Part shown: positions 1 through 8,522 of the stretch, one piece after another | Layout of the letters: every line of letters starts with the position of its first letter | How positions within the stretch are numbered: position 1 is the first letter of the stretch | Program-made: the position numbers and the translations under genes | Notes under the pieces: model-generated | The model's database searches: none | Told to the model about the DNA's origin: nothing | Seen by the model: the letters and a program-made list of their open reading frames with translations, nothing else | Source: Bacteriovoracaceae bacterium UBA3083 | GTDB taxonomy: Bacteria; Bdellovibrionota; Bacteriovoracia; Bacteriovoracales; Bacteriovoracaceae | DNA: 64,000 nucleotides | Direction: 5' to 3' | Assembly (NCBI GenBank): GCA_002366565.1 | Contig: DFBJ01000009.1 | Location: forward strand, 620,195 to 684,194

Positions 1-51
1 GCTTCGCTGGCAGCGAAGAGGTCAACGGTTCGATCCCGTTAGGGTCCACCA
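1..51 (+). tRNA. tRNA-Ala(GGC), 3' part (5' end outside window)
   Basis: The sequence folds as the 3' two thirds of a tRNA. The anticodon stem is CTTCG (2-6) with CGAAG (14-18), around the 7-base loop CTGGCAG with anticodon GGC at 9-11 and T before it. The variable loop AGGTC is followed by a T-arm with stem AACGG/CCGTT (24-28/36-40) and loop TTCGATC. The acceptor 3' strand AGGGTCC, discriminator A and encoded CCA end at 51. The fifth base of the acceptor 3' strand is T (position 70 in tRNA numbering), as needed for the G3-U70 pair that marks tRNA-Ala. The 5' acceptor and D-arm lie before the window. Confidence 0.93.
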
Positions 52-121
52 TTTCTTTTACTCTTTAATTTCAATATATTACAATTAGACTACAAAGTGT
101 ACATCGAACTTAGGTTAAATT

Positions 122-577
122 ATGAAGTCAAAAATATCTCATATAGAAATAAATGTTTTAAAATATGCAGAATCAGTTAGGTTCTATGACACTGTTTTGA
201 TTCCTATGGGTTTCAAGAGAATGAGCTGTATGAAAGATTGGACAGCCTATTCAGATGGTGTGAGTAAATTTATTATTTGTCCTACAGATGATATTCATAA
301 AGAAGCAGGTTTCCACAGAAAAAGAACGGGGTTAAATCATCTTGCTTTTTATGCTGACTCCAAAGAGGATGTTGATAAGTATTACGAAGAGGTTTTAAAG
401 AAGAACAATATCGAAGCACTTTATGAAAATAAAGCATTCGGAGATGATGCGTATTATGCAGTATTTTTCGAAAGTCCTGACCGTATTAAATTAGAATATG
501 TATTTGCTCCTAATTATTGTGATCCTGAGTGTTGGCCTAATACATTTGAAGACGACTTTGACCCATATTCTGAGTAA
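122..577 (+). CDS. VOC (glyoxalase/dioxygenase fold) family protein
   Basis: A 151-aa cytoplasmic protein with the paired beta-alpha-beta-beta-beta modules of the vicinal oxygen chelate superfamily. It opens with ISHIEINV and has GLNHLAFYA in the middle and IKLEYVF near the end. His7, His73 and Glu125 sit where VOC enzymes bind their divalent metal. The length fits a single-chain bleomycin-resistance/glyoxalase-like member. Substrate cannot be told from sequence. The gene follows the tRNA directly and has only a weak ribosome site. It could be cargo of a decayed tRNA-integrated segment, because a degraded copy of the tRNA end lies at 2823-2850. Confidence 0.85.
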   Translation: MKSKISHIEINVLKYAESVRFYDTVLIPMGFKRMSCMKDWTAYSDGVSKFIICPTDDIHKEAGFHRKRTGLNHLAFYADSKEDVDKYYEEVLKKNNIEALYENKAFGDDAYYAVFFESPDRIKLEYVFAPNYCDPECWPNTFEDDFDPYSE

Positions 578-681
578 AAGTTCGATATGTCCAAACTACG
601 CTCCATCATTTCTCTTACCTGAAAATTTCAATCAAAATTCAGTTTAAGCTAACCACCCAATAACATTACTAATCATTAAGA

Positions 682-701
682 AGACTCGTACTGACGAGTC
701 T
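682..701. repeat. Inverted repeat after the VOC gene
   Basis: A perfect 8-bp stem, AGACTCGT with ACGAGTCT, around the loop ACTG, about 100 bases after the VOC stop and 120 before the next gene. No T-tract follows, so it is not a standard intrinsic terminator. It may still end or stabilise the VOC transcript. Apart from this hairpin I see nothing in 578-827. Confidence 0.4.
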
Positions 702-827
702 GGAGTAACTTTTGAGTACGACTTAGTTGGTAGTGTGAAAAAGATAGATAAATTGCCTTCGTTACTTTTTTTATCAATTCGATTATAATTATGTTGTCTT
801 AAAGTATCAGCAAGGTCGGTGAAATTA

Positions 828-2375
828 ATGTTACGATTATTTATCATATTATTAATCCCCTTAAATTATGCATTTGCTAACGTAGCAGATACTTACCTCA
901 GTAAAAGCAGAATTACCTTTTTTAATAAAATGGTAAATGAAGTTGAATCCTCTCATGTTTTTCCAACTTATAATGGTAATAAATCCTTTTCATGGAAAGG
1001 AAACCTCAAAAAGATAAAAAGTCTTTTTGTTAACGCAAAAACAAGTACTGATGTATATTATGCAATATTAGCTTTTCAGAAAAACTTGAAGAATAACCAT
1101 AGCTCTTTACGTATGCCAAATGAATTTTATAAATTCAAAACTAAAAGCAAGTCACTTCCTTTTAGATTAAGCTACTCAGGTGCAGATTATTTGGTATCTA
1201 TAAGTGAACATCCCAAAATCAAAAAAGGTTTCGTTTTAAAGTCTCTAGATGGAAAAACTATTTCTCAGCTTGAAGAGGAATTATTAATATGGCACGGAAG
1301 TAGCTCTATGGAGCATTTTCGACAGGAGTTTTCGAGACTTTTAACAAGACCAACTGCTTGGAAGCAACCTGTACCAAAAAGTTCTTCTGTTAAGTTGAAG
1401 TTTCATAATCCAATTTCGGGAAAATCCCATATACTTAATTTAGATTGGTCAAAATATGATTTAAAGTCTGAATATTCTGAAGAAACGACCTGTGGTGACT
1501 CTCTTACTTATGACAAAGATTACGAAAACTATAAAGTTAGCTATGTTGGCATAAATTATTGTCTGTATGAATCGGTTCTGAAAAATACTCTAATATTGCG
1601 ATTCTTTTCATTTAATTATCATCTTCGGGAAAGAAGTCTTAAAAAGCGACTTGGGATGATTTCTCCAAAACATAAAGATGGATTATCGCTTGGTAGCAAA
1701 CCATCAATTTTAGAAAAAAATGATTTAAAATATCTGATTGAACAAATAAACCATAAGAATGTAAGTAATCTACTTATTGACGTTAGAGAGAATAGAGGCG
1801 GAAATATTAACCCAGAACTCATTACTGCTTTAGCAAAAAAGAAGTATAAAATCTTAGAGCGAAAATTTGTTTTTACTAACTTTTCGAGGTCAAACAAAGA
1901 ATACTTGCAAAGTGCTCTGAATCACGGTGGTGATAAAATGAGAAAACTTATTTTGCAAGATTTTACAGATAAAACTAAAAATGAATCAAGAATGTTTCCT
2001 TTTTACTGTAAAACTGATGAATGTAAGATCCAGGAAAAATTTTATTCTTCTTCAATGAAAATAAAGGTTAAGAATATATTTATTTTATCTGGTCCATATT
2101 GTTTAAGTTCATGTGACCAGTTTGTTAGTATTCTTAGAGATAATGACTTAGCCATTATGTTAGGGTTGCCATCCCAAGGGAGTCACGCCCCATTTAGAGC
2201 AAATAAGAAATTTTCTTTAGCTAATGGACAGGAATTTTCATTTCATGTCGTAAATGGTGTTGGATACAGGCCAAATGGAGAACCTTTAGAAGGGAATCCG
2301 GCAGAACCTCTAGTTAAGTTTTATCCACATGAAAATAGCTTAGAAAAATCAGAAAGTATTATTTCAAAGAAATAG
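828..2375 (+). CDS. Secreted S41-family (tail-specific-like) peptidase
   Basis: A 515-aa exported protein. The first 17 residues form a signal peptide ending AFA. The C-terminal half has S41 features: LLIDVRENRGGN near residue 315 matches the family's D-x-R-x-N-x-G-G strand, and SGPYCLSSCDQF (421-432) occupies the nucleophile region, with Ser427 or Ser428 as candidate. The closing segment GVGYRPNGEPLEGNPAEP also fits. No PDZ domain is evident, so it resembles the Tricorn/IRBP-like branch more than CtpA. I chose ATG 828 because GGTGA at 818-822 gives a good Shine-Dalgarno distance; the in-frame GTG at 819 has none. Likely role: periplasmic or extracellular proteolysis. Confidence 0.75.
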   Translation: MLRLFIILLIPLNYAFANVADTYLSKSRITFFNKMVNEVESSHVFPTYNGNKSFSWKGNLKKIKSLFVNAKTSTDVYYAILAFQKNLKNNHSSLRMPNEFYKFKTKSKSLPFRLSYSGADYLVSISEHPKIKKGFVLKSLDGKTISQLEEELLIWHGSSSMEHFRQEFSRLLTRPTAWKQPVPKSSSVKLKFHNPISGKSHILNLDWSKYDLKSEYSEETTCGDSLTYDKDYENYKVSYVGINYCLYESVLKNTLILRFFSFNYHLRERSLKKRLGMISPKHKDGLSLGSKPSILEKNDLKYLIEQINHKNVSNLLIDVRENRGGNINPELITALAKKKYKILERKFVFTNFSRSNKEYLQSALNHGGDKMRKLILQDFTDKTKNESRMFPFYCKTDECKIQEKFYSSSMKIKVKNIFILSGPYCLSSCDQFVSILRDNDLAIMLGLPSQGSHAPFRANKKFSLANGQEFSFHVVNGVGYRPNGEPLEGNPAEPLVKFYPHENSLEKSESIISKK

Positions 2376-2935
2376 GCTTCTCATTCTTATACAATTTTTT
2401 CTTATGCTGCTGTCGTATAATTCTATTATTATTGGCAGTACTCGGTAGGGAGTGGGAAATGGACCAAACCTTCGATCTAGAAATGGTTTGAAGTATTCAT
2501 AAAATCTAAAACTATTTTGTAAGTAATCTAGATATCCATTTTCCAACTCTTGCACTCGTTAAAAAAACATAATTACCTTTTAAAAAATTAGGGGAGAACT
2601 TTTCATATAAATTAGTTTGATCTATAACCATAAATCGCCATAGCACTCATACTATCTTTACTTTCAATAATTCTCTTTTAAATGTTGGTTTTATCTTAAC
2701 CAAAAAGTCATCATCTTCTCTTCTGTGTATATGTATAGTTTAGAGATTCTTGTGTCAGCTCAACTCTTTTTTTTATAATCCTTTTTTGTATATAACTTAG
2801 CACTTTAGATTGCTTTTGTATTAATGGTTCGATCCTGCTAGTGTTCACGAAGTTACCTTACTTAAAATTTCTAAATAACCAAAGACCTCGTGACAAGAGA
2901 TGTAAATCATAACGAACATTTTGAAAGAAGAATGT
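2376..2935. other. Gene-free stretch of about 560 bp, possibly decayed
   Basis: No reading frame here has start, length and ribosome site convincing enough to annotate. A 63-codon minus-strand frame (2364-2555) overlaps the peptidase end and has no recognisable motif. The stretch is AT-rich and holds the tRNA-like remnant at 2823-2850. It looks like the worn end of an inserted segment. Confidence 0.5.
2823..2850 (+). repeat. Degenerate copy of the tRNA-Ala 3' end (att-like)
   Basis: These 28 bases match the T-arm and acceptor end of the tRNA at 24-51 in 22 of 28 positions, including the core GGTTCGATCC. The anticodon arm is not recognisable upstream, so this is not a functional tRNA. Integrative elements that use a tRNA 3' end as attachment site leave such a partial copy at the far boundary. 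A decayed tandem tRNA is the alternative. No integrase gene lies between the two copies. Confidence 0.5.
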
Positions 2936-3472
2936 ATGAAATTTGTTACAGATATTCAAAAGAAAGCAGCTCTATCAATGGAGAGGCTATCTATATTTGA
3001 CTTACTAAAGGAATATTCTCCTGTTCTTGCTGGAACAATACCGTTGAATATTAATATTAAAGATAGTGATTTAGATATTATTTGTGAAGTGAAAGACCTA
3101 GACCTTTTTGAGAAGAAGTTGAGGTCACACTTTGGTCATTTTGAAAAATTTAAGACTTACTATGTTGAGGTTAGAGGAGTTCACTCTTTAGTCTGTGAGT
3201 TCTTTGCATATGGTTTTCAATATGAAGTATTTGCTCAAAATGTTAAAACATCAGAGCAATACGCTGTCGTTCATATGAATATTGAAAAGAGAATCCTCGA
3301 TATACTTGGAGAGACTGCAGTCTCTGCTATCAGAGAACTTAAAATAAGTGGTTTAAAAACAGAGCCGGCCTTCTGCAAATATCTTAATATTAATGGTGAT
3401 CCATTTGATGCTCTTTATGAACTCTCGAAGCTTAGTGAGAGTGAATTGAAGTATTATTTGAATAACTTATAA
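2936..3472 (+). CDS. DUF4269 / nucleotidyltransferase-like protein
   Basis: A 178-aa soluble protein recognised as DUF4269-like from LAGTIPLNINIKDSDLDIIC near its N-terminus. The pattern of Gly-x-x-Pro-hydrophobic followed by SD-x-D resembles the active-site strand of minimal nucleotidyltransferases. The remainder (FGHFEKFKT, FEYEVFAQN-like strands, a helical C-terminus) fits the family length of about 180 residues. ATG 2936 is preceded by AAAGAAG, a better start than TTG 2921. The family has no established function. The gene stands alone between two AT-rich intergenic stretches. Confidence 0.7.
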   Translation: MKFVTDIQKKAALSMERLSIFDLLKEYSPVLAGTIPLNINIKDSDLDIICEVKDLDLFEKKLRSHFGHFEKFKTYYVEVRGVHSLVCEFFAYGFQYEVFAQNVKTSEQYAVVHMNIEKRILDILGETAVSAIRELKISGLKTEPAFCKYLNINGDPFDALYELSKLSESELKYYLNNL

Positions 3473-3792
3473 TGGATATAATTAACTAGCTCTTTCTGGC
3501 AAACCTTTGTGTTCTGAAATAATTCAATTGAAATTAAAATTATTTATTTTTTTTGCTTAAGCTAAATACTTAGGCGTCTTACTGTAGAATTTAGTAATAA
3601 CTTGTAAGTTATAGTTTTTACATTTTATATGTCATATGACCTACTTTTTGACTCAAATTATACACACCTTTAAATTTCTAAAAAGAAGAGAAAAATACTT
3701 TTGACATGTAGCTTGTTGAAATTACAGGTAAAGATAAAAAGATAAAATTCGATAAGTTTAAAAAAGTAGAATAGGTAGAGGAGGACCGATTT
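3473..3792. other. Intergenic leader of about 320 bp
   Basis: There is no gene here. A TTGACA near 3703-3708 could be a -35 element for the following small gene, but no convincing -10 lies at the right spacing. A strong Shine-Dalgarno sequence (GAGGAGGA) ends the stretch. Confidence 0.45.
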
Positions 3793-3957
3793 GTGCATAA
3801 GAGTACTTTAGTTTTAACATTATTTATTTGTTCATCTGTATTCGGGAAATCTTCTGATATCTCTAGCTTGTACGGACAAAGAAGTTTTGAAACTGATGAT
3901 ACTCAGCAGAAAGATAAAAATACTGACTTAAGAGTTGGTGTGGAGGTTAGCCTCTAA
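3793..3957 (+). CDS. Small secreted protein (54 aa) coupled to LamG lipoprotein
   Basis: A GTG-started frame of 54 codons beginning about seven bases after a strong GAGGAGGA ribosome site. The protein opens MHKSTLVLTLFICSSVFG, a plausible signal peptide with cleavage near residue 18. A short polar region follows (SFETDDTQQKDKN) and it closes with LRVGVEVSL. Its stop TAA overlaps the ATG of the next gene by one base (TAATG), so the two are translationally coupled. No family is recognised. The C-terminal alternating hydrophobic strand could insert into or contact the outer membrane, but that is speculation. Confidence 0.7.
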   Translation: MHKSTLVLTLFICSSVFGKSSDISSLYGQRSFETDDTQQKDKNTDLRVGVEVSL

Positions 3958-6900
3958 TGAAACTGCTAAGCTCTATCGTATATTTACTTTTACTTTTTGG
4001 ACTTGCTGGTTGTTTAGACAACCTACCTGAGGAAGGAAGTACAGACTTCTGTCCAGGGTCTCGAGATAGTGACGGTAGTTGTCCTTATGATGCTAGTGCT
4101 TTGAGTAGTAAATTTTGGAGCTTTAGCGAAGCAGAAAACTATACTTATAATTCTAATTACGTTGAAATCTCTTCTGGAAAAGCTTCTCTTAAGCTTGTAG
4201 ATCAAACTCATACAGGAGCAGATTTTAATAACGGTACGCATGTAGGTACTTTTGTTGACTCAAATAATAATTTAACTCTACAAAATAAATATAATGATTC
4301 TATCAGTGTGAAAAATCTCTTTCCTAGCAGGGAGTCTAATCTCATCGGCTATTGGAGATTTGATGGAGATGAAAATGATTCATCTTCTAATGGTAATCAC
4401 CTCAGTGGAATCGCTGGCTTTACGACAGATTCAAAAGTAGGAAATAGGGCGGGTCTTTTTGAAGATAATACATTATCAAAAATTAACAATTCATCAATGA
4501 TGCCTACTGAGAAATTAACATTTGCTGCATGGGTTAAGTTAGATTCCGCAGGAGAGGGAAATAGAATTATCGCAGGGAATCCTGAGGCAGGTGGAGGGTC
4601 ATTTACAATTTTAGTTAGAAATACTGGAATACCTAAGTGGCGTTTAAATTTAACTCAATCTGACGGCTCACCCATCTCAACTATCTATAGTTCATCTAAA
4701 ATTATTCTTGGTAAGTGGACTCATCTCGTTGCTACAGCAGATGGTGAAAATGTTAACTTATATGTTGATGGAAATCTTGATACCTCAACTTCATATGACG
4801 GTACAATTAAACCCGTAACTACCTGTTGGGGGATTGGTGCTCGACCAAGGCTCGCCGATTGTAGTCATAAAGATCAAAGGATTAATGGAGTTATTGATGA
4901 GGTTTCTCTTTGGGACGATTCATTAACTAGCGCTGAAGTTCTAAGCTTATTTAAAGCTCAGAATCAAAACTATAACGAACACTCATCTTCTTGGACTCCA
5001 AACTGGTCTTCGATTGTGGGTTACTGGAAAATGGATGGAGATTGGAAAGACTCTTCAGGGAAGGGGAATCATGGAACTGCTAGTGATGGAGCGACTTTTT
5101 CTTCGACAGTAAAAATAGGAAGTCAGTCTGGAAAGTTTGATGGAAACTTAGATTATACTTCAATTCCAAGTAGCTTGGATCTAGAGCCCGAAGTTGTTTC
5201 AATGAATGTATGGGTAAAACTCAATAACCACTCAGCTGTAAATAATGGGGGAGTTGCCAAAGGAAATGTACTTGGTGGTCCGACTGAAGTTTCATACTCA
5301 ATAGACTTTAGTGCAGACCAAGCACATGCAAGAGTGACTAATACAAGTAACACCCTTTATACACTCTCTGCTCCAGTAACAGATAATAATTGGCATATGT
5401 GGACACTGGTTCTTGATGGAACAAATCTGAAGTTCTATAAAGACGGTGTCGAGATGGCAAGCACTCCTTTTTCTGGTGACCTTGACTATACTAAAACTGA
5501 AAATGGTTTTTATATTGGTGGTCGATCTGGAGGAAGTAAGTCAATGAGTGGGTTTATTGACGATGTGACCATTTGGAATACTGACTTAAGTCTTTCAGAT
5601 ATTGTTACAATTTATAATAGACAAAAACAAATGTATTCCGGTCACTATGATTCTCAGGTCATTGATCTTGGAACTTCTGGAAACTGGTCAGGACTTAATG
5701 TACTTACTTCACTTCCTTACTTGAAGGAGCTAGGTAGTACGAATGAGTCTACTTCAAATTATTCTTCAGTTATTGAGAATATGAATACTGGTCTTGTTGG
5801 TCGTTGGAACTTTAATGAAACTGCCTTAGGAACTGTTGTTGATGGTTCAGATATTACAGATTTATCAGGTAATAACAATCATGGGACAATAGATAATACT
5901 TTGGACTTTAGAAGTGATGGTAAATTTAATGGTGCCGTTACTCTACGAGATGATGCTGTTATTAACTTTGGTAGTTCAGCAAGTTTAGACTTCACAGGAA
6001 ACTTCACTTTCTCTTCATGGATCTATATCGAAGATTATCCTGCTGGTAATGTTGGATATATTGCCGGTAAAGGTGATTATTCTAATGACGGATGGTTATT
6101 TGGGATTGTTGGGTCATGGTCTGAATGTAGTAGTACAGATGGTTCTCTATTCTTTAATAATGGAATGGGAAGTGCCACTCTTTGCTCTACCGAAATAATT
6201 CCTCTAAATGAGTGGGTACATGTTCTAGTTAAGTATGAAGACTCCGAAGTGAAAATATTTTTAAATGGAAAGTTAGTAGGGCAAAAAGATAGTGTACCCC
6301 TAGATTTTGGAGCAGATCTTGATTTTTATATCGGAAAAAGGTCTCCTAATAGCTGGCACCTTGACGGTTCTATAGATGAGGCTTCTCTTTGGAGTAGGGC
6401 CTTAAGTACAGAAGAAATAGAGCAGGTTTATAGAAGAGGGGCAAATAGAGTAAAATATCAGGTAAGATCTTGTAGTGATTCTACTTGTAGTTCTGAGTCG
6501 TTTAAAGGCCCTGATGGAACCTCTAATACTTACTTTTCTGAATTGTATAATAATACAACTATAGACTCTAGTGGAAATCCTGTAGGAACAGTAAAAGAGA
6601 GTTACCCTCAGTTCTTATTTGAAGACTTTGTAAGTCCTCCAGTGAGCAATAGGTATTTTCAATATAGAATTTATATGGAGAGTGATGAGATTGATATGTG
6701 TAGTGGCTCTACTTGTCTACCTGAAGTTAATTCCATTGAATTAACTCCTGTTGGAAGATACTTTGGTGGAGCACCAACAATTGTAACAAAGTCTCCAATT
6801 ACATATAACAAAATTAATGCAATTGAGATCTCAGAAAGTGGGGATTGTACTATTGGTTATCAACTCTCTACAGATGGAACTTCTTATTATTTTTGGAATG

Positions 6901-7082
6901 GTACAAGTTGGACTTCAGTTAGTGGAGACTCTGATCGAGTGTCTAAAGCAGAGGTGACAAATAATATTAGTGCTTTCTCGACTAAGTTTGGAAGCGGTAA
7001 TCTGTATCTTAAGGCCTATCTTGAGTCAGACACAAGTGAATCTTGTACTCTAGATGGTGTTATAATTGAAAATATCAAATAA
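3957..7082 (+). CDS. Large lipoprotein with three LamG/concanavalin-like domains
   Basis: A 1041-aa lipoprotein. The signal peptide ends in the lipobox LAGC with lipidated Cys19; Asp20-free residues LD follow, so outer-membrane sorting is likely. Three LamG-type jelly-roll modules begin near residues 128 (LIGYWRFDGDENDSS), 353 (IVGYWKMDGDWKDSSG) and 613 (LVGRWNFNE). Each carries the typical NGNH-like turn, a central AWVKL strand and a late IDEVSLW/IDDVTIW/IDEASLW strand. The C-terminal 230 residues are a further beta-rich region with Cys pairs. LamG modules bind carbohydrates or proteins, so a surface adhesion role, perhaps in prey or substrate attachment, is likely. It overlaps the small upstream gene by one base. 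Confidence 0.85.
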   Translation: MKLLSSIVYLLLLFGLAGCLDNLPEEGSTDFCPGSRDSDGSCPYDASALSSKFWSFSEAENYTYNSNYVEISSGKASLKLVDQTHTGADFNNGTHVGTFVDSNNNLTLQNKYNDSISVKNLFPSRESNLIGYWRFDGDENDSSSNGNHLSGIAGFTTDSKVGNRAGLFEDNTLSKINNSSMMPTEKLTFAAWVKLDSAGEGNRIIAGNPEAGGGSFTILVRNTGIPKWRLNLTQSDGSPISTIYSSSKIILGKWTHLVATADGENVNLYVDGNLDTSTSYDGTIKPVTTCWGIGARPRLADCSHKDQRINGVIDEVSLWDDSLTSAEVLSLFKAQNQNYNEHSSSWTPNWSSIVGYWKMDGDWKDSSGKGNHGTASDGATFSSTVKIGSQSGKFDGNLDYTSIPSSLDLEPEVVSMNVWVKLNNHSAVNNGGVAKGNVLGGPTEVSYSIDFSADQAHARVTNTSNTLYTLSAPVTDNNWHMWTLVLDGTNLKFYKDGVEMASTPFSGDLDYTKTENGFYIGGRSGGSKSMSGFIDDVTIWNTDLSLSDIVTIYNRQKQMYSGHYDSQVIDLGTSGNWSGLNVLTSLPYLKELGSTNESTSNYSSVIENMNTGLVGRWNFNETALGTVVDGSDITDLSGNNNHGTIDNTLDFRSDGKFNGAVTLRDDAVINFGSSASLDFTGNFTFSSWIYIEDYPAGNVGYIAGKGDYSNDGWLFGIVGSWSECSSTDGSLFFNNGMGSATLCSTEIIPLNEWVHVLVKYEDSEVKIFLNGKLVGQKDSVPLDFGADLDFYIGKRSPNSWHLDGSIDEASLWSRALSTEEIEQVYRRGANRVKYQVRSCSDSTCSSESFKGPDGTSNTYFSELYNNTTIDSSGNPVGTVKESYPQFLFEDFVSPPVSNRYFQYRIYMESDEIDMCSGSTCLPEVNSIELTPVGRYFGGAPTIVTKSPITYNKINAIEISESGDCTIGYQLSTDGTSYYFWNGTSWTSVSGDSDRVSKAEVTNNISAFSTKFGSGNLYLKAYLESDTSESCTLDGVIIENIK

Positions 7083-7127
7083 TTTATAAATCAAGCATCC
7101 ATTCTAAAAATATTTCAGAGACCGTTA

Positions 7128-7337
7128 TTATTTACATTTAACTGTATAGTCGTGAGAATATTTATTTGAAAACCACTTTAACTTCCACTTTAAAATTTGC
7201 ATTTCATCGTTCTTTAAGTTGTAGTTAACTCTTGATATATATTTTGTACTGTTAAGAAAACCATCTTCGTCTACATAGAACATTACAGCTGTATGACTTG
7301 TGCAAGTGTAACCTTTATATTTATAGCTTTTATTCAA
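7128..7337 (-). CDS. Possible small protein or gene fragment
   Basis: A 69-codon frame starting with TTG directly downstream of the protease gene on the same strand. The peptide (MNKSYKYKGYTCTSHTAVMF at its start) has two cysteines and a strand-rich composition. It lacks a signal peptide although its neighbours are secreted. No ribosome site is obvious and the frame is closed by a stop just upstream, so this may be the tail of a decayed secreted protein. I recognise no family. Confidence 0.3.
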   Translation of the reverse strand: MNKSYKYKGYTCTSHTAVMFYVDEDGFLNSTKYISRVNYNLKNDEMQILKWKLKWFSNKYSHDYTVKCK

Positions 7338-7347
7338 TATTATTCAG

Positions 7348-8304
7348 TTATTTCAAACTTCTAGTACATGCTGAGAAGTAGGCATCAATAGAGGACATAG
7401 CAAGTATTTTAATTTTAATTAATCTGGCATCAGTTTGCTTTGTAAGAAAGAGATTATCATTTTCTTCGATCATTACACATTCGTCTTTTTGATATTGGGC
7501 AAGTATCCACTGCCTCTCATCCATGATGTCATCAGAATGCATTCTTTTAACTTCTTTTAAAGTTAATGCTTCTTCAAATGGGTATTCACTAGAGATGAAG
7601 AATTTATCTCCAAGTGAAATGCTCATATCATTAAGGCCTTTATTAGTATTTGAAATATCTGAGTAGAGCATTATTGAGTGGGGATCAAAACTTGCTAACT
7701 GCATTCCGTACTCTACTGCCTCCGCGTGAGTAATTCCAGTTAGGTTCACTTTACACTTTTTTAACTCTTCAGGTTTATTAATATTTAGCATGAAAAGATA
7801 CTTACAAATATTGATCATCTCTTCTTCACTTGAATAGTACTTCAGATCTGGATGCTGGTGTTCATGCATAAGGCCTAGAGCATGTCCTAACTCGTGAGCT
7901 GACTTTGATATGAACTTAATTTTCTGGTTTGCATCTTCTTTAATATTTAAGTAAGAAACTTTATCAAACCTACCTAAGTTGAAATTATTTCCAAGTGGAG
8001 AGAAGTTTCCCTCCTCTTTATTAAATTTAACTCGAATAGTATTAATCTTAAATTCAGAAGCTATACTATCTTCTTCATTTGAAAGTGAGTGAAATTGGAA
8101 GTCTAAATTTACATACTTAGACCACAGTCCAACAGCTCTTTTAAAAAGTTTCTTTTCTTCAATATCACCATTCATAAAGAGAATATTTAATGTTTGTCCA
8201 GACTCCCATTTATTCTTCACAAGAATGATTTGTCCCTGAACACTATTAAGTGAAACCATACCAATAAGTAATATACTTAGAAATAAACTCTTAATTCTCT
8301 TCAT
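7348..8304 (-). CDS. Secreted astacin-like zinc metalloprotease
   Basis: A 318-aa exported protein with an N-terminal signal peptide of about 24 residues. The metzincin zinc site is intact: HELGHALGLMHEH at 137-149 gives His137, Glu138, His141 and His147. The HE after the third histidine is the astacin signature. The Met-turn SIMLY follows at 210-214. The remaining sequence is a compact catalytic domain with little prodomain. It should cleave proteins in the periplasm or outside the cell, a plausible predation or nutrient-scavenging function. A near-consensus sigma-54 promoter lies about 135 bases upstream on the same strand. Confidence 0.85.
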   Translation of the reverse strand: MKRIKSLFLSILLIGMVSLNSVQGQIILVKNKWESGQTLNILFMNGDIEEKKLFKRAVGLWSKYVNLDFQFHSLSNEEDSIASEFKINTIRVKFNKEEGNFSPLGNNFNLGRFDKVSYLNIKEDANQKIKFISKSAHELGHALGLMHEHQHPDLKYYSSEEEMINICKYLFMLNINKPEELKKCKVNLTGITHAEAVEYGMQLASFDPHSIMLYSDISNTNKGLNDMSISLGDKFFISSEYPFEEALTLKEVKRMHSDDIMDERQWILAQYQKDECVMIEENDNLFLTKQTDARLIKIKILAMSSIDAYFSACTRSLK

Positions 8305-8437
8305 ATTATCCCTAGTGAAAGCTTCCTTTAAATTGTTATAAGTTATTCAAATGTATAGAATCTATACATATTTATACTCTTATACTTATTTAAGTTGTTA
8401 ATATTATTATAGTTATTAATTCGTTATAACTATTATA

Positions 8438-8454
8438 AGCATAGATCGTGCCAA
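8438..8454 (-). promoter_or_regulatory. Candidate sigma-54 (-24/-12) promoter for the metzincin gene
   Basis: The minus strand reads TTGGCACGATCTATGCT. It matches the sigma-54 consensus YTGGCACGrNNNTTGCw at every defined position but one, with GG and GC separated by the required ten bases. It lies upstream of, and points toward, the protease start at 8304, giving a leader of roughly 120 bases. A comparable match inside a coding region elsewhere in the window shows that chance hits occur, so position is the main support. Confidence 0.5.
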
Positions 8455-8522
8455 CTTCTTAAAGGGGGGATATAGGATCATTTTCTTTAGTACTTCTCTA
8501 TTATTAAAAAGAAAGCTCTGGT

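Noticed and set aside
644..847. 67-codon minus-strand frame across the VOC/S41 gap
   Set aside because: It overlaps the start of the secreted peptidase, has no motif and covers the inverted repeat.
1290..1305. TGGCACGGAAGTAGCT, a close sigma-54-like match
   Set aside because: It lies in the middle of the S41 peptidase coding region with no gene start after it. It serves as a warning about chance hits.
2364..2555. 63-codon minus-strand frame
   Set aside because: No ribosome site, no motif and overlap with the peptidase end; noted only within the gene-free stretch.
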